DNA from: Fragilariopsis cylindrus CCMP1102
Taxonomy: Eukaryota > Bacillariophyta > Bacillariophyceae > Bacillariales > Bacillariaceae
DNA: 47,500 nucleotides
NCBI GenBank assembly: GCA_900095095.1
Contig: FMBT01000545.1
Coordinates: 1-47,500, forward strand
Reading direction: 5' to 3'
Positions within the stretch are counted from its first letter, which is position 1, and every line of letters starts with the position of its first letter. Made by a program: the position numbers and the translations under genes. Below, piece after piece: positions 30,806-41,598 of this stretch. The notes below the pieces were generated by a model, which was not told the DNA's origin, made no database searches, and saw nothing but the letters and a program-made list of their open reading frames with translations.

Positions 30806-31957
30806 TTAATATGCTCTATCGTTAAGCATGTTCATTTCTCTTAATAATACTGCAACACTTGTGGGTGGAATAATCCCAAGTTCAGTAATAATCCCACTTA
30901 TGAACTTATCAGGTGTTACATCATATAAGATATTCGCTGCATGAAGCTTATTACTATCATTATTGTTGTTGTTGTTGACATTTTCGTTATTGTTGTTGTT
31001 ATTAGTAGTGTTATCCAGAAGTAATAAATCATTAGGATTGCCTAATTCATTTTGTGTGATTGATTCTAATTGTACTTTATTCGAAATTTTATATGTTTCA
31101 CAACAAACTAAGACAGGCACATGATGATTCTTTGCCAACAAAGCAATACATGCTGTACCGATTTGACCATAAATACTGCCATTGACTAATAATGCTGATG
31201 CACCTAAGAATACTTTTGTGACCTGTTTTTGCATTACATAGGTTAAGGCATTTAATTGGATATATCCACAGGATATACCAACGGCACGAAGTGATTGTAA
31301 TAAACGCTTGCCTTCCATTAATGGACGTGCATCCACAATCCAAACATAGAATTTAATATGTGCTTCCTCATGTGCAGTTTTTAATAAAACATCAATAACT
31401 TCCGAGTAACCAAATGTTAACAATACATCACCATTATGTATTTTAGAGAGTGCATGTTGTGCAATAGCACGATCAGCATATTCTAATCGTTCTTGTAAGT
31501 ATCGTTCAATTGTTTCTGTTAATTCAAGTTTTGCATCAGATAATAAAATATCACGATCTAACATCCCCACCGCAGTTTTTAAAAAAGTAAAGGCATTCCC
31601 CATTGATACCGAATGTGGACGACAATTCACCGTCCAAAATTGAAAACTTGGTTTTAATACTTGATGATCAAAGTGATGACGAAAATCAATGACATCATTA
31701 TTCTTTGTATTTGTATTTGTATTTGTAGTCGTAGTATCATCATTATTATTCGACGACGTCGTTGGTAAAATATAATCATTTAAGACATTGGAAAAACATT
31801 CCATCATAGCACGACAACGTTCATTGTCACCTTGAATATCACCGGATGCATATTTCAAACCTAATTCAATCACATCAGGATGTAATGTTTCAGTAAATTC
31901 AGAGGCATACGGGTCCGGCATTTCTAATTCATTTGTTTTATGTTTATTGAGATACAA

Positions 31958-31995
<38 letters not shown>

Positions 31996-32669
31996 GGCCA
32001 TATTATGTAAGAATATCAACTAGAATTGAATTTTGGATTGGCGGAGGGTAGTACTGTATCATTGCACCGCACATACACATACACATACACATACAAATAC
32101 ACACAAACATGATTTGACTTACCTCGATATTGTGGTAAATGTGAGAATAGATCCAAACAACCGTTTCCAGCACTTTTATTATTTTGGTTGCTATTGCTAC
32201 TACTATTACTGTTATTGGCACCACTCGTCGTCACAGAAGGATTATTACTATTATTTTCTCTATCACTTCTGTCATTATTCTTTGCCTCTCCTCCTCCTGA
32301 TCCTCCCGACGATGGATCTTGATTAATATTATTATTATTATTATTATCAGCCAATAAATGTTTTTTAAGAGTCGGTTGGAGTTGTTTTCCTCCTCCACTA
32401 CCACCTCCAGCCTTTGCAGCACGTTGTTGTTCTTGAAGTTCACGACGTTCTGCTTTACTTAATTTGGGCCTTTTTGGTGGAATAATTAAACCAACTGGTG
32501 GCTTTTTCTTTTCTTTTTTCTTCTTGTTTGGTGGTGCATTATCATCATCGGCATCAGCATTGATGTTGTTAAGGTTGATGTTGTTGACATCATCGGCAAT
32601 AGCGGTGACAGCGGTGTCGGTACCGCAATCGGTAGCCGCCTTCGTTAGTAGTGCCGTTTCCTCCGTCAT
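30806..32669 (-). CDS. EIF2B4: Translation initiation factor eIF2B subunit delta
   Basis: Two exons on the minus strand (32669-32123 and 31923-30806) give 554 residues, close to the usual delta-subunit length. The N-terminal exon is disordered and basic (NKKKKEKKKPPVGLIIPPKR, KAERRELQEQQRAAK), as in other delta subunits, and ends DLFSHLPQYR. The C-terminal exon holds the Rossmann-type eIF2B alpha/beta/delta core: ADRAIAQHALSKIHNGDVLL, FYVWIVDARPLMEGKRLLQS, KVFLGASALLVNGSIYGQIG, PVLVCCETYKISNKVQLESI, NELGNP and ILYDVTPDKFISGIITELGI. It is part of the guanine nucleotide exchange factor that recycles eIF2-GDP in the cytosol and is a target of stress signalling. An Asn-rich microsatellite insert sits before ILYDVTP. 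The neighbour at 33134 is divergently transcribed. Confidence 0.93.
31924..32122 (-). other. Intron of eIF2B delta with (CT)n tract
   Basis: The 199-nt intron runs from gtaagtcaaa to atgaattag on the minus strand, phase 1. Splicing joins LPQYR to EMPDPYASEF. It contains a GTATGT-type repeat (32073-32100) and a perfect (CT)15 tract in the sense direction (31961-31990), about 37 nt before the acceptor, possibly acting as a long polypyrimidine tract. Confidence 0.87.
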
Positions 32670-33133
32670 TTGTGTGTTTCTTCAACTGGCTACGAGTACG
32701 AAGTCGTATTGTTTCAATAGTATATATCAGATTGTCTATTGCGACAATAGAATGACAATAATAATAAGCACTACTACCGGTACAAACATCAAACAGATGA
32801 CAAAAAAAAATCAAACCAAAAGCATTAAAGTTGTTTTGTTTTGCTCATTGATCATGCTGCCGTACAATCCACGAGAACGTCCGTACAACGTACGACTCGA
32901 CTCGATTTCCAAACACAGCGCTAAAAAATCGACGAATTCGACAAATAAAAAATAAAAATTCTTTTTTGTCAATTGTTGTTCCTGAACGTAACTATCGAAG
33001 AAAAAAAATCAAACAAACAAAAGGACAAGATCTTATTCGTCCACCTTAAAACAATTGTAGTAATTGGTACATTAACGACATTGTTATTAGTAAACCAACA
33101 GAAGAAGAAGAAGAAAAAAGAAGAAGTTGAAAC
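32670..33133. promoter_or_regulatory. Bidirectional promoter region
   Basis: A 464-bp spacer between the divergent eIF2B delta and NOPCHAP1-like genes. Both are linked to translation or ribosome-biogenesis functions, so shared regulation is plausible but inferred. A cluster of CGTACRA-type short repeats (about 32860-32900) and A-rich runs are visible; no canonical TATA box stands out. Confidence 0.45.
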
Positions 33134-33865
33134 ATGGATACTACAAAAAATCAAACTACTATAAATAATAATAATAACAATGATGATTTAATGAATCGAT
33201 TACGTTCCTTTCTGCCACAAATGCAATCGGCAAATCAAGATTTGTTATTACAAGAACAACAGGACGATGACGAGAATGATAACGAAAACGAAAACAAATC
33301 AACCACAATAATGACGAATACGAATACGAATACGAAAACGAATAAGAAATCTATGCAACTTGATGCTGATTTGCATTTAGAGGATGACTCTGATAGTGAC
33401 GACGACAATGACAATGACGATGACAATGATAATATAAATCCATTAATTCAAGAAGTAGTAGTCCCAGCGAAAAAAGGAAAAGAAGAAGAAATAGAAATAA
33501 TATCTGAAACAACGTCCGAGGAAACAGCAACAACAACAGCAGCTGTTATTCCTACAATACAATTGCAATTTTCTTTAGGAGATATGACAGGGAATCCTTT
33601 AATGGAATTACTAGCAGATAATGACGATGATGATGACAAGGAGGAGGATAACGATCATGATCACGATCACGAGACTACTAATATTGATGAAAGAACAAAA
33701 TTGGTGTCGAAGCTACTTGCTTCGACGAAAAAAACAATACAAACAGAAATCAAACAAAAACAGCAAAAACCACAACCACAAGAATCATCATTGAAATCAA
33801 TAACACCAGTAATAAATGCAACTTCTACGAGTACAAAGAAGAAACAATTGATTACAGAGCTCTAA
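33134..33865 (+). CDS. NOPCHAP1-like (DUF4598) protein
   Basis: An uninterrupted 243-residue acidic protein. The N-terminal LMNRLRSFLPQMQSANQDLL matches the conserved start of the NOPCHAP1/C12orf45 (DUF4598) family, and IPTIQLQFSLGDMTGNPLME resembles its second conserved block. The rest is Asp/Glu/Asn/Thr low complexity. NOPCHAP1 links box C/D snoRNP proteins such as NOP58 to the R2TP chaperone, so a nuclear role in snoRNP assembly is expected if the assignment holds. Start choice: the first ATG in the frame. The basic, Ser/Thr-rich tail has no known motif. The protein is mostly disordered, so the assignment rests on two short blocks. Confidence 0.6.
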   Translation: MDTTKNQTTINNNNNNDDLMNRLRSFLPQMQSANQDLLLQEQQDDDENDNENENKSTTIMTNTNTNTKTNKKSMQLDADLHLEDDSDSDDDNDNDDDNDNINPLIQEVVVPAKKGKEEEIEIISETTSEETATTTAAVIPTIQLQFSLGDMTGNPLMELLADNDDDDDKEEDNDHDHDHETTNIDERTKLVSKLLASTKKTIQTEIKQKQQKPQPQESSLKSITPVINATSTSTKKKQLITEL

Positions 33866-33929
33866 TAATATAATAATAGAAATGAATAACAAACTGAATC
33901 AATTTATTTATTCACTTTTTGCTTCCTTT

Positions 33930-35669
33930 TCAATAATACCCTTGAATTGCTTTACTGTATTCAATACTTTCTAGAAATAATGATACACCTCGTTGTATAA
34001 TAGATTTTCTCCATTCCATTGATTGTGGATAAAATGCATATTTTAAATATGGTGATCGATAATCAAATAATTGTTCTTCGTTGTCTATATTATTTCTTGC
34101 TTGATTTTGCTGCTTTTTGTTGAGATGCTTTTGATATAACATGTTATCAAGAATCAATGCCCGTCCAACTAATACAGTAGGTAATGTACCAAATTCTTGT
34201 ATCATAAATATACCTGATCTACTACTACTACTACTACTGTTTAACGTTTTTCGACGATACGAATCAGCAATATATTCCATTAACATACCTTTTGTTAGAT
34301 CATAACCTTTGAATGCATCTGCTGAATTGGATTCTGATTCTGATTCTGCTGAATTCAAATAATTTGTTGTTGTTGTTTTTGTTGTTACACTGTATGCAAT
34401 ACTAGAAAAATAATCTTTTGGTTCTAGTCTTAATACCTGTCGACGTTTCTTATGTTCATCTTCCTCATCAACACGATGATAATCAATAGAATCTTTACCG
34501 AATGGACCTAATCCAGTATGTACATCAATCCATATTACTGATTGTGAATTATTCAAAAGTTCTTGACGATCGTTGTGAAACAAAAACTCTACGATATGCT
34601 GTATCGATTTTTGTTGTTCTTGTCCACCATAATTTAATCCACCTTGATCATGATATTGTCCAGCCACCATAGCACGCTTTATTGCAATCAACCCATATTT
34701 CCATATTGCTGGTATTACTTTCCTATAATATCCAATTGTTGTATCATAGAATGACAAACCTTCAGCAGAAGTAGAAGAATCATCATTATCGTCATTATCT
34801 TCAGGAACAAATAAATGACGAAAATCATCATATCCTGCTATATTCGGATCACGTCTAGATACAAAATCTTTAAATGATGTGTAGTGCTCATTATTATTTG
34901 TATCTCTATCTCTGTCATTGTCATTGTCATTATGTATAATAATACTGTTACGATTCAAATCAACATTATTTTCATTACATCGTCGATATTCTTTCATCCC
35001 TACAGGATTTATTGCATGCATTAAGATAACAGTTGGACGACGTTCTATTCGTTGCTGAGATTTGTTAGATGCTGTTAATAATTCTAATATTGCTAATTGA
35101 ATAGCACTACCAGCATATCCTTCTACACCATGTACACCAGAGGAATGAATAATTGTACCTAATTCTTTTGTATTACCATATAAGATTGCTACATCTATCG
35201 TTAGACCCCCAGTAACGGGAAACGATAAAAGTTCTACTGTATTGTCGTCGTCGTCGTCGTCGTCGTCATCGTCGTTCTTTTTGTTTTTGTATAGATTGAC
35301 AGCAATCCCAAATTTTGTTCGGGCTTCTATATATTCTGATGAAAATAATTTACAGGGATCCTTGTATTCGTATTGATACTTGTACTCATAAAATTCAGTG
35401 GTCTTGTTATAGTAATCGGATTCGATTTCACCTGTACCTGTACTGTCGTCGTCATTGTTGTCATTAAATTCAATATTAACAATACTATTATCAATATAAT
35501 TATTTTCAATGTTTACCGGATATTTAAATTTTAAATTCAATCTTATGGATGGGTCGCCACCACCGCCATTTTTTGCACATATTGTTGAGTCATAATATCG
35601 TCCATAAAAACGATATATCAAAATTGCAACAACAACTAACGTTATCTGAAATAAAAATTTCATCATCAT
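33930..35669 (-). CDS. DUF2817 zinc peptidase (M14-like), membrane-anchored
   Basis: The ATG at 35669 (MMMKFLFQITLVVVAILIYR) places a signal anchor at the N-terminus; the frame upstream has no ATG. Family motifs are GTIIHSSGVHGVEGYAGSAI (zinc-binding H and E), HAINPVGMKEYRRCNENNVD with DLNRN, SVIWIDVHTGLGPFGKDSID (third zinc ligand His), and IFMIQEFGTLPTVLVGRAL (catalytic Glu region). These are the DUF2817 hallmarks, related to M14 carboxypeptidases. The product is about 579 residues, longer than bacterial members because of Asp, Asn and Ser repeat inserts (for example a D10 run at about 35240-35265). It probably faces the secretory lumen or the cell exterior. The substrate is unknown. The gene ends about 65 nt from the convergent NOPCHAP1-like gene. 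Confidence 0.88.
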   Translation of the reverse strand: MMMKFLFQITLVVVAILIYRFYGRYYDSTICAKNGGGGDPSIRLNLKFKYPVNIENNYIDNSIVNIEFNDNNDDDSTGTGEIESDYYNKTTEFYEYKYQYEYKDPCKLFSSEYIEARTKFGIAVNLYKNKKNDDDDDDDDDDNTVELLSFPVTGGLTIDVAILYGNTKELGTIIHSSGVHGVEGYAGSAIQLAILELLTASNKSQQRIERRPTVILMHAINPVGMKEYRRCNENNVDLNRNSIIIHNDNDNDRDRDTNNNEHYTSFKDFVSRRDPNIAGYDDFRHLFVPEDNDDNDDSSTSAEGLSFYDTTIGYYRKVIPAIWKYGLIAIKRAMVAGQYHDQGGLNYGGQEQQKSIQHIVEFLFHNDRQELLNNSQSVIWIDVHTGLGPFGKDSIDYHRVDEEDEHKKRRQVLRLEPKDYFSSIAYSVTTKTTTTNYLNSAESESESNSADAFKGYDLTKGMLMEYIADSYRRKTLNSSSSSSRSGIFMIQEFGTLPTVLVGRALILDNMLYQKHLNKKQQNQARNNIDNEEQLFDYRSPYLKYAFYPQSMEWRKSIIQRGVSLFLESIEYSKAIQGYY

Positions 35670-36183
35670 GCCATCGACATTAAACCTCAACGGCAACGGA
35701 AAAGACGACAATCGGTGATGTTTGGCTTCATATGAACTAGAGGCAACTCAATGACACAGTGTAGCAGAAGAAGCAGGACGGCGTGGCGTATTCACTTTGT
35801 ATTGTGTTGTCCAGTTTCCTTATCCTCTTTTGTGTTCGTGTTTTGTGTTTATTCTATTGATTGTTTCGTACTGTACTTATTTAGAAAAATGATTTTTGAT
35901 CCTGACATTGATTTGATTGATTGATTCATTGATTCATTCGATTTTTCGACGATTGATTGATTCATTCGATTGATTTGATTCATTCGATTTATTCATCAAT
36001 TAACGACTGAGTCAGTCTTATAATTTCAAATTTCCTCCCTCACACTAAAACACATCTCTGCATGCCGACGATCATAAAACACATCATGATTCATGATCAT
36101 GAAACAAAACACGCGAGCCATTGACCATGGTTATTGGGACTTTATTTTGAAGTCACAATATACAAAAAAGCCACGCCGTTATC
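35670..36183. promoter_or_regulatory. Divergent intergenic region with GATT-type repeats
   Basis: The spacer between the DUF2817 gene (-) and the plastid protein gene (+). Degenerate (GATT)n/(CATT)n repeats fill about 35915-36000. CATGATTCATGATCATG near 36083-36100 is a small imperfect palindrome. No other element is recognised. Confidence 0.45.
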
Positions 36184-37095
36184 ATGAGAACAATAAGAAG
36201 TGCGGGTCGCCGCCATAGTCGCATTGATGATAGCAAGTCTACTGCTGGTAGTGTTGTACGATATTTGTTATTGGAGTTGTTCTTTGTAGTAGCGTTACTA
36301 CAAGTATCATCGATCATCACAGTACAATTGTGCGGCGCCTTTGATGTTACTTCTCGGAGGAGGACCCATACAAGTATGGGAAGATTATATTCTGTTTTAG
36401 ATGATGACGGCGTTGACAATAGCAATGATTTCTTATTAGAAAAAGCACGTGCACTGCGAGCGGAAGCTTCTGTTATGGAAAATGATCTACGCAGCTCATC
36501 GTCATTAAATATTTCATCACCGCAGATGGCTGTACCAGTTGTCATTTCTAATACCCAACTAGAAGATTCAATATGGACATTATCATATCGATTCTCTAGT
36601 CAACCGATTCCAAAAGATAATACCAGCAACAATAACAATCAAGAACAGCAACAAAAGAATATATTTTATTCTGGAAAAATCAATCTACGTTTGAAAGAGA
36701 ATGGTTACTCAGAACAAGTAGTATTAAAAAAGAACGAAGAAGAAACCTCCGGTAGTGATGATATTGAAATAACAAAAATTTGGGGATGGGATCGTGAAAC
36801 AAGTAGTGAAGATGATTTAGATTATTTGTTATTTTCAATGGATGTGAAATTACCTGAATCTGATCCAACAACAAAATTAAATTCAAAGAAGAATCAAAAT
36901 GAACGGTATTATTTTCAAGCTAGAATTGATACCGAACAAGAAAATAACAGAAGTGTGTTAGTATTAAAGGATGGTACAATAACTGTTAAAAGAGATGTTA
37001 CAGAAAAAACAAATGGTCGATGGGGATTATTTAATGTTGCTGGTATATTAACAGAATTTAGATATTGTGGTGAATTTGTTGCAAAACCATCGTAA
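36184..37095 (+). CDS. Plastid-targeted conserved protein of unknown function
   Basis: A 303-residue intact frame. A hydrophobic signal segment, YLLLELFFVVALLQVSSIIT, is followed by QLCGAFDVTSRRRTHTSM, where cleavage before Phe (CGA/FDVTS) fits the diatom ASAFAP-type plastid signal with a Ser/Arg-rich transit peptide. The mature part starts with a helix, LLEKARALRAEASVMENDLR, a segment common in diatom plastid proteins. A beta-rich domain follows: DSIWTLSYRFSSQP, FYSGKINLRLKENGYSEQVV, then VLKDGTITVKRDV and GRWGLFNVAGILTEFRYCGE. This looks like a conserved algal plastid family, perhaps lipocalin-like in its strand pattern, but I do not know its function. Confidence 0.72.
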   Translation: MRTIRSAGRRHSRIDDSKSTAGSVVRYLLLELFFVVALLQVSSIITVQLCGAFDVTSRRRTHTSMGRLYSVLDDDGVDNSNDFLLEKARALRAEASVMENDLRSSSSLNISSPQMAVPVVISNTQLEDSIWTLSYRFSSQPIPKDNTSNNNNQEQQQKNIFYSGKINLRLKENGYSEQVVLKKNEEETSGSDDIEITKIWGWDRETSSEDDLDYLLFSMDVKLPESDPTTKLNSKKNQNERYYFQARIDTEQENNRSVLVLKDGTITVKRDVTEKTNGRWGLFNVAGILTEFRYCGEFVAKPS

Positions 37096-37715
37096 ATAAT
37101 CATTAGCTTAAAAAGGTATTCCTATCGTTATATTTCGTCCGTCGCATAAAAGCAATATATAATGACGATACAACAATAATACGCTACACGATATATAAGT
37201 TCCGAGTCTTTCAATTAAAATCTCCAGTAATTAAATATACCAACAATTTCAGCAAATACAGCTTGAAGCTACTAGTGCTTTAAAGATAAATAAAAACTAG
37301 AAACTTACCACATGAAAATTGGAACAATTGTAGTAGACTTTTAAAACTTATTGAGAATGACGGATCATGTTTCAGCAACGGAAAGCAAGTTTCGAGGTTT
37401 GACCCAACCAAAGTCATAGTGTTACCTTAACTTTTGTACGTAGCGTTGTGTACAGTAGCATTCGTGCGTGTGAGAAGCACGTCAGAAAAAAATATGATTT
37501 TAGACAGAAAACAATTCAAATGGCCAACTGTGACTGTAAATTGAATGAAGATGATCCGGAACTATTGACGTTTGAAATTCATGAAATACTGACCAATCAG
37601 TGGCAAGATTTAGAATACATACTATTGTGATAAATAGGAGCTACCACACACACTGAGCGAACTAAAGTTATCTAGTTCTTCTTTTAGTAAGTTAGCGAGC
37701 AAATCCGGCCAAAAC
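37096..37715. other. Intergenic region
   Basis: A 620-bp AT-rich spacer between convergent genes. A 60-codon ORF at 37448-37630 begins with a non-ATG codon and lacks a recognisable domain. Nothing else is seen. Confidence 0.5.
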
Positions 37716-39004
37716 TTAACATTTGACTTCTCGGATCGTCTTTGTTATCAGTTCAGTACAGTGAGAAGGATCGACGTCTCGTTCGAATTGTACCGTATCT
37801 CCGTTCGTGTCGAATACCAGCATAGACATTGACCAACGATAGTCGGCTGCTGCAGTGGTGGTGGCGTCCTCATCACCGCCACCATCACCACCACCAATAA
37901 TCCCATAGCTTGACATGAATGATAATTGTGGGTCAGATAATATGCGTATTTTGTTCGATGTCAAAGGAGCAAGTAGTCCGTTTCGTGTCAACCAACTGCA
38001 TCCAAATACAGTAAAGATAAATGCTCGGTAAGATGATACGATAGATTTTATATCACGTTTTATGGCACATAGAAACGCATACACACAAATAAGGTACCTC
38101 GCTTCATTTCAGAACTTACGCTTTTGTTTCTGCAACAGAATCGGCTGTTACAAACACTACGTCTCCTTCATTGTCCGATGATGATGATGATGACGATGAA
38201 CTTGAAATAGTACTACTACTACTAAGATATTGTATTGTTCTTCTTAAATCATTTGAATTAGTGCGTGGGTCGACAAAGACAATTAAACATGATTTCAGAT
38301 ATGGTGGGACCCAAGGAACTAGTTTCGCTGCTCCAATAACGCCTAATGCATTTGATGTTGAAACATCGATCAATTCTTCAAAATGAATCCGTTGTGCTTC
38401 AACTTTTTTATTATTCATTGCTTCTTCTGCTAGTAGTAGTGCTTTTTGTTTTTCATTTTCTTTTTGTTCAATTGTTTTCTGTTTCTTCTTCTTTGGTATC
38501 CCAATTTTGCTGCCAGCTTGAATATGAGGGATAAACTCTGAGTCCGAATAATTATCATATGAAGGGATTGCTCCCTTTGTTGTACGAAGTAATGTTTCAA
38601 AATCATCACGACGACGTTTCATATCATCTTCATCGTCATTCTTATTTTTCTTCTCCTCCTCATTATTGCTTGTGGTTTTTGCTATTCCCTTATCGTCTGT
38701 GTTGACCTTTCGATTATTAGGACTATCGTCGTTTACAGCCATTCCTTCGTTCTGCTTTTTGGCAAGTGCCATTTTTTAGCCAATTCGGCCTGTTTATTTT
38801 TGCCTTATTGAATCCTCCCATATAAAGTGGTGGTGACAAACGTATCGTTTTTGTCATCGTCGTCGTTGTTGTTTCTGCTGCTGTCTTTTCTATGATTCTT
38901 CGTCTTGTCGTGATGCTATTATTTTTGATGAGAAATGCATCAGCTGATTTTAGAAAGATTTCGACGATTGATGTCGCCACCATAAGCACCAACACCATCA
39001 CCAT
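37716..39004 (-). CDS. Plastid-targeted thioredoxin-fold (redoxin-like) protein
   Basis: The ATG at 39004 gives the signal peptide VMVLVLMVATSIVEIFLKSA with cleavage before Phe (SADA/FLIKNN), a diatom plastid signal. After RLSPPLYMGGFNKAK the frame slips in an A5 run and again in an A6 run (38810-38760), then continues MALAKKQNEGMAVNDD from 38772. A charged linker leads to LVPWVPPYLKSCLIVFVDPR and DVVFVTADSVAETKA. A GT-AG intron (38119-37996) joins this to WLTRNGLLAPLTSNKIRILS, DPQLSFMSSYGI and YRWSMSMLVFDTNGDTVQFE. The order beta strand, DP-LSF-YGI, MLVFD-NG matches AhpC/peroxiredoxin-like folds, but no peroxidatic Cys or CxxC motif is visible, so catalysis is doubtful. The two homopolymer slips may be assembly errors. 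Confidence 0.65.
37996..38119 (-). other. Intron of the redoxin-like gene
   Basis: A 124-nt intron from gtaagttctg to tttggatgcag, phase 2. Splicing joins VAETKA directly to WLTRNGLLAPL, a continuous thioredoxin-fold segment, and the exon lengths fit the frame. Confidence 0.82.
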
Positions 39005-39545
39005 TCGATTGAGCAAATCGAGTCATGATGTCAATTTGTGAACACGATCTGAGATTATGTTGTGGGGATACGTACATCCACGATTCTCGATGCTTATAAT
39101 CGTGACAGTATTATCTTTTATGTCGATCAATTTCTTTGTCATCCCATTCTCCCATAAAGTAAGTTACGGTAGTGGTTGAATAAAGTTTGTGTTATGATCT
39201 CTTTTGTCGTGTCATGTATGTTTCTACGGGATTGATTGGGTCACGGACAAAAAGATATGATATCTTCTGTGCACTACCGTAGCCAGTACCTATTACTGTT
39301 CTGTAGTATCCACTGTTACAAAGCATAGAATTAGATAGTATATGGTAAGTGATGCAAGAATATGAGCAAATCATGGCAAATGACAATATGCCAATGAAAG
39401 ATGAAACGAATAATGAATTAATTGTCTTACAAGCTATACAATCAGTACTCTTATCCGAAGAACTAAAAGTATAAAGAATGTTACCATAAACAGTACTGAT
39501 ATTAATCCTGGTAGGCCATATATCGTACCTATCTGCTGTTGAATA
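39005..39545. promoter_or_regulatory. Divergent intergenic region
   Basis: A 541-bp spacer between the redoxin-like gene (-) and the GH99-like gene (+). A 127-codon minus-strand ORF (39192-39575) overlaps the start of the GH99-like gene, is hydrophobic without a domain, and is not called. Confidence 0.45.
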
Positions 39546-40197
39546 ATGATGGGTTGTCACCACGGTCATCAACAACGATGGCTCTGTTTGATGATGTTGT
39601 TGTTCTTCCTATTCCTTCAAGTAATACTTGCAGATGGGAAACAAGAAGCAGGATTCTTGCGAAAAGAACAAGAACAAGATTCAACAACGGCGACGACATC
39701 GCCTACTATATCTTCGGTATCACTAATCACTTCCACTTCACCAACTGCGGCATCATCACAATTATTACTGTCAAAACAAACTTCATCAGCCTCATCGAAA
39801 TCATCACAATTATCGAAATTAGATGCTCTTCGAAATTTTGATCAACCATATTCACCAACGACATTATCGCCGGTATCGACAACAACAACCCCAGTAACAG
39901 TAACTTCTTCACCGACGACGACGACGACGACGACAACGACGCCAATGATAACTTCCTCACCAATTTTTACACCAATATCGTCGTCGGCGGCGTCGGCGGC
40001 GGCGGTGTCGGCCTTAACAATGTCAAGACTTGATGCTCTTCGACAAGATTTTGTACCTGGATCTTCTTCGATTAGTGAAGCAATAGAACCAGAAACAGAA
40101 ACAGTTTCATCGTCATCGTCATCGTCATCAGAGACTGTTTCAACTGCTTCTTTAACAGCAGCAGCATCAACAGCAGCAGCAACTGCAGCATCAGCAT

Positions 40198-40229
<32 letters not shown>

Positions 40230-41553
40230 ATTAACAGTAATAAGAAAAATATAACTGTCGGTGCGTATTATTATCCATGGCATAATGATGATTTTCATAA
40301 TGATCAGGGATATTTACGAGCAAAACTATATCCTCAGCAGGGTCCGGAACTTGGTGAATATGACGATACTGAAAAGTATACAATACAACAACACATTAAA
40401 TTTTCCGATATAGGTAATATTAATCTTTGGGTAACATCCTGGTGGGGACCAGAACGTATTGAGGATATAACAACACAAGATACAATAATGAACCTTGTTG
40501 AAAAAGAAAATCATCCATTAAAAATTGCCTTATTATATGAAACAACAAACCGATTAACAATAGACGGTGAATGGGCATTAAATGCAGACCGAGTCCAATC
40601 GGATATAGAGTATATACAAAAGGAATACTTTGATCAATATACTAATTCATATTATATGATTGATGGTAAACCTGTTATATTTATTTACCTTGCAAGAAAA
40701 TTAGAAAGATTTGGTGACTATACAAAGAATGAAAGTTTATTACAAAGAACGGTAGCATTGATGAGAGAAACAGCTACACAAGATATATACGTTGTTGGTG
40801 ATCATGGATTTGATCCATATCCGGATGATCGTATGAGTGATAAGGCTGGTCTATTTAATTCCTCCCTACTGGCATTGGATGCTATCTCAAATTGTACGTA
40901 CTACGCACTACTGTACTATAATGACTTCTATGAATTTATCTTGCTGGCGTGTAATGAAGAAATAAAATGCAAATTTTATATTTCTAATAATCTCATCCCG
41001 CTGTCCATCTCATCTCTTGCATTTTTTACTTTTGTTCTATTCATATTCAGATGATATCTATGGTTCCGTCGTCGGATCAAGTGGTAACATGTACCCAGGG
41101 AAAGAACGACTGGATTCGTACTACTTCGAACATCAAAGAACATGGAAGGCGGTAGCAGCAGATTTCGGTTGTGCATACATTCCATCAGTCAAGCCAGGAT
41201 ATAATGATAAAGGAGTAAGGCTTGATGCAATGAAAACGCCATTGTCGCGACGACTTACACCGGATAGTCCAGAGGGTAGTTTCTTTGATGCATCCTTAGA
41301 ACGAGCAATGCAATTAATTGATGCAAATGCTGATAATCTACTAATGGTAACAAGCTTTAATGAGTGGCACGAAGACACTCAAATAGAACCAGTTGAATTA
41401 GAAGTAGAAACGACTGAACCATACGATTTAACAACTGGACTGGCATATGTTGGGTATGGTACATTGTACCTTGATATTCTAAAAAATGCAACAACGCAAT
41501 ATAATTCATTTTCTGAATATAGTATTGAATATAATGTAAATAATAATGTTTGA
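39546..41553 (+). CDS. Secreted GH99-like glycoside hydrolase with Ser/Thr-rich stalk
   Basis: Exons 39546-40893 and 41051-41553 give 616 residues. A signal peptide, RWLCLMMLLFFLFLQVILAD, is followed by about 200 residues of Ser/Thr/Ala/Pro runs. Two copies of an SxLDALR motif (SKLDALRNFDQ and SRLDALRQDFV) are visible in it. The catalytic domain starts KNITVGAYYYPWHNDDFHND and has QQGPELGEYDDTEKYTIQQH, LWVTSWWGPERIED, HPLKIALLYETTNRL and, after the intron, MVTSFNEWHEDTQIEPVEL. These match the GH99 (endo-alpha-mannosidase-like) barrel. The product probably acts on alpha-mannose-type glycans in the Golgi or cell wall; the exact substrate is unknown. The stalk looks like an O-glycosylated linker. 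The 5' part begins in a Met-Met pair at the first ATG. Confidence 0.83.
40894..41050 (+). other. Intron of the GH99-like gene
   Basis: A 157-nt intron, gtacgtacta...ttcatattcag, phase 1. Splicing joins LDAISN through a split Tyr codon to DIYGSVVGSSG, a continuous part of the barrel. Unspliced, the frame reads on into a hydrophobic tail and stops at 41054. Confidence 0.87.
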
Positions 41554-41598
41554 ATAGAAGTACGTAATAAAAACTTTTTTGGTAGATTGATAATATTT

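Noticed and set aside
39192..39575. 127-codon minus-strand ORF
   Set aside because: No domain, starts over the GH99-like gene start, and composition is that of non-coding AT-rich DNA.
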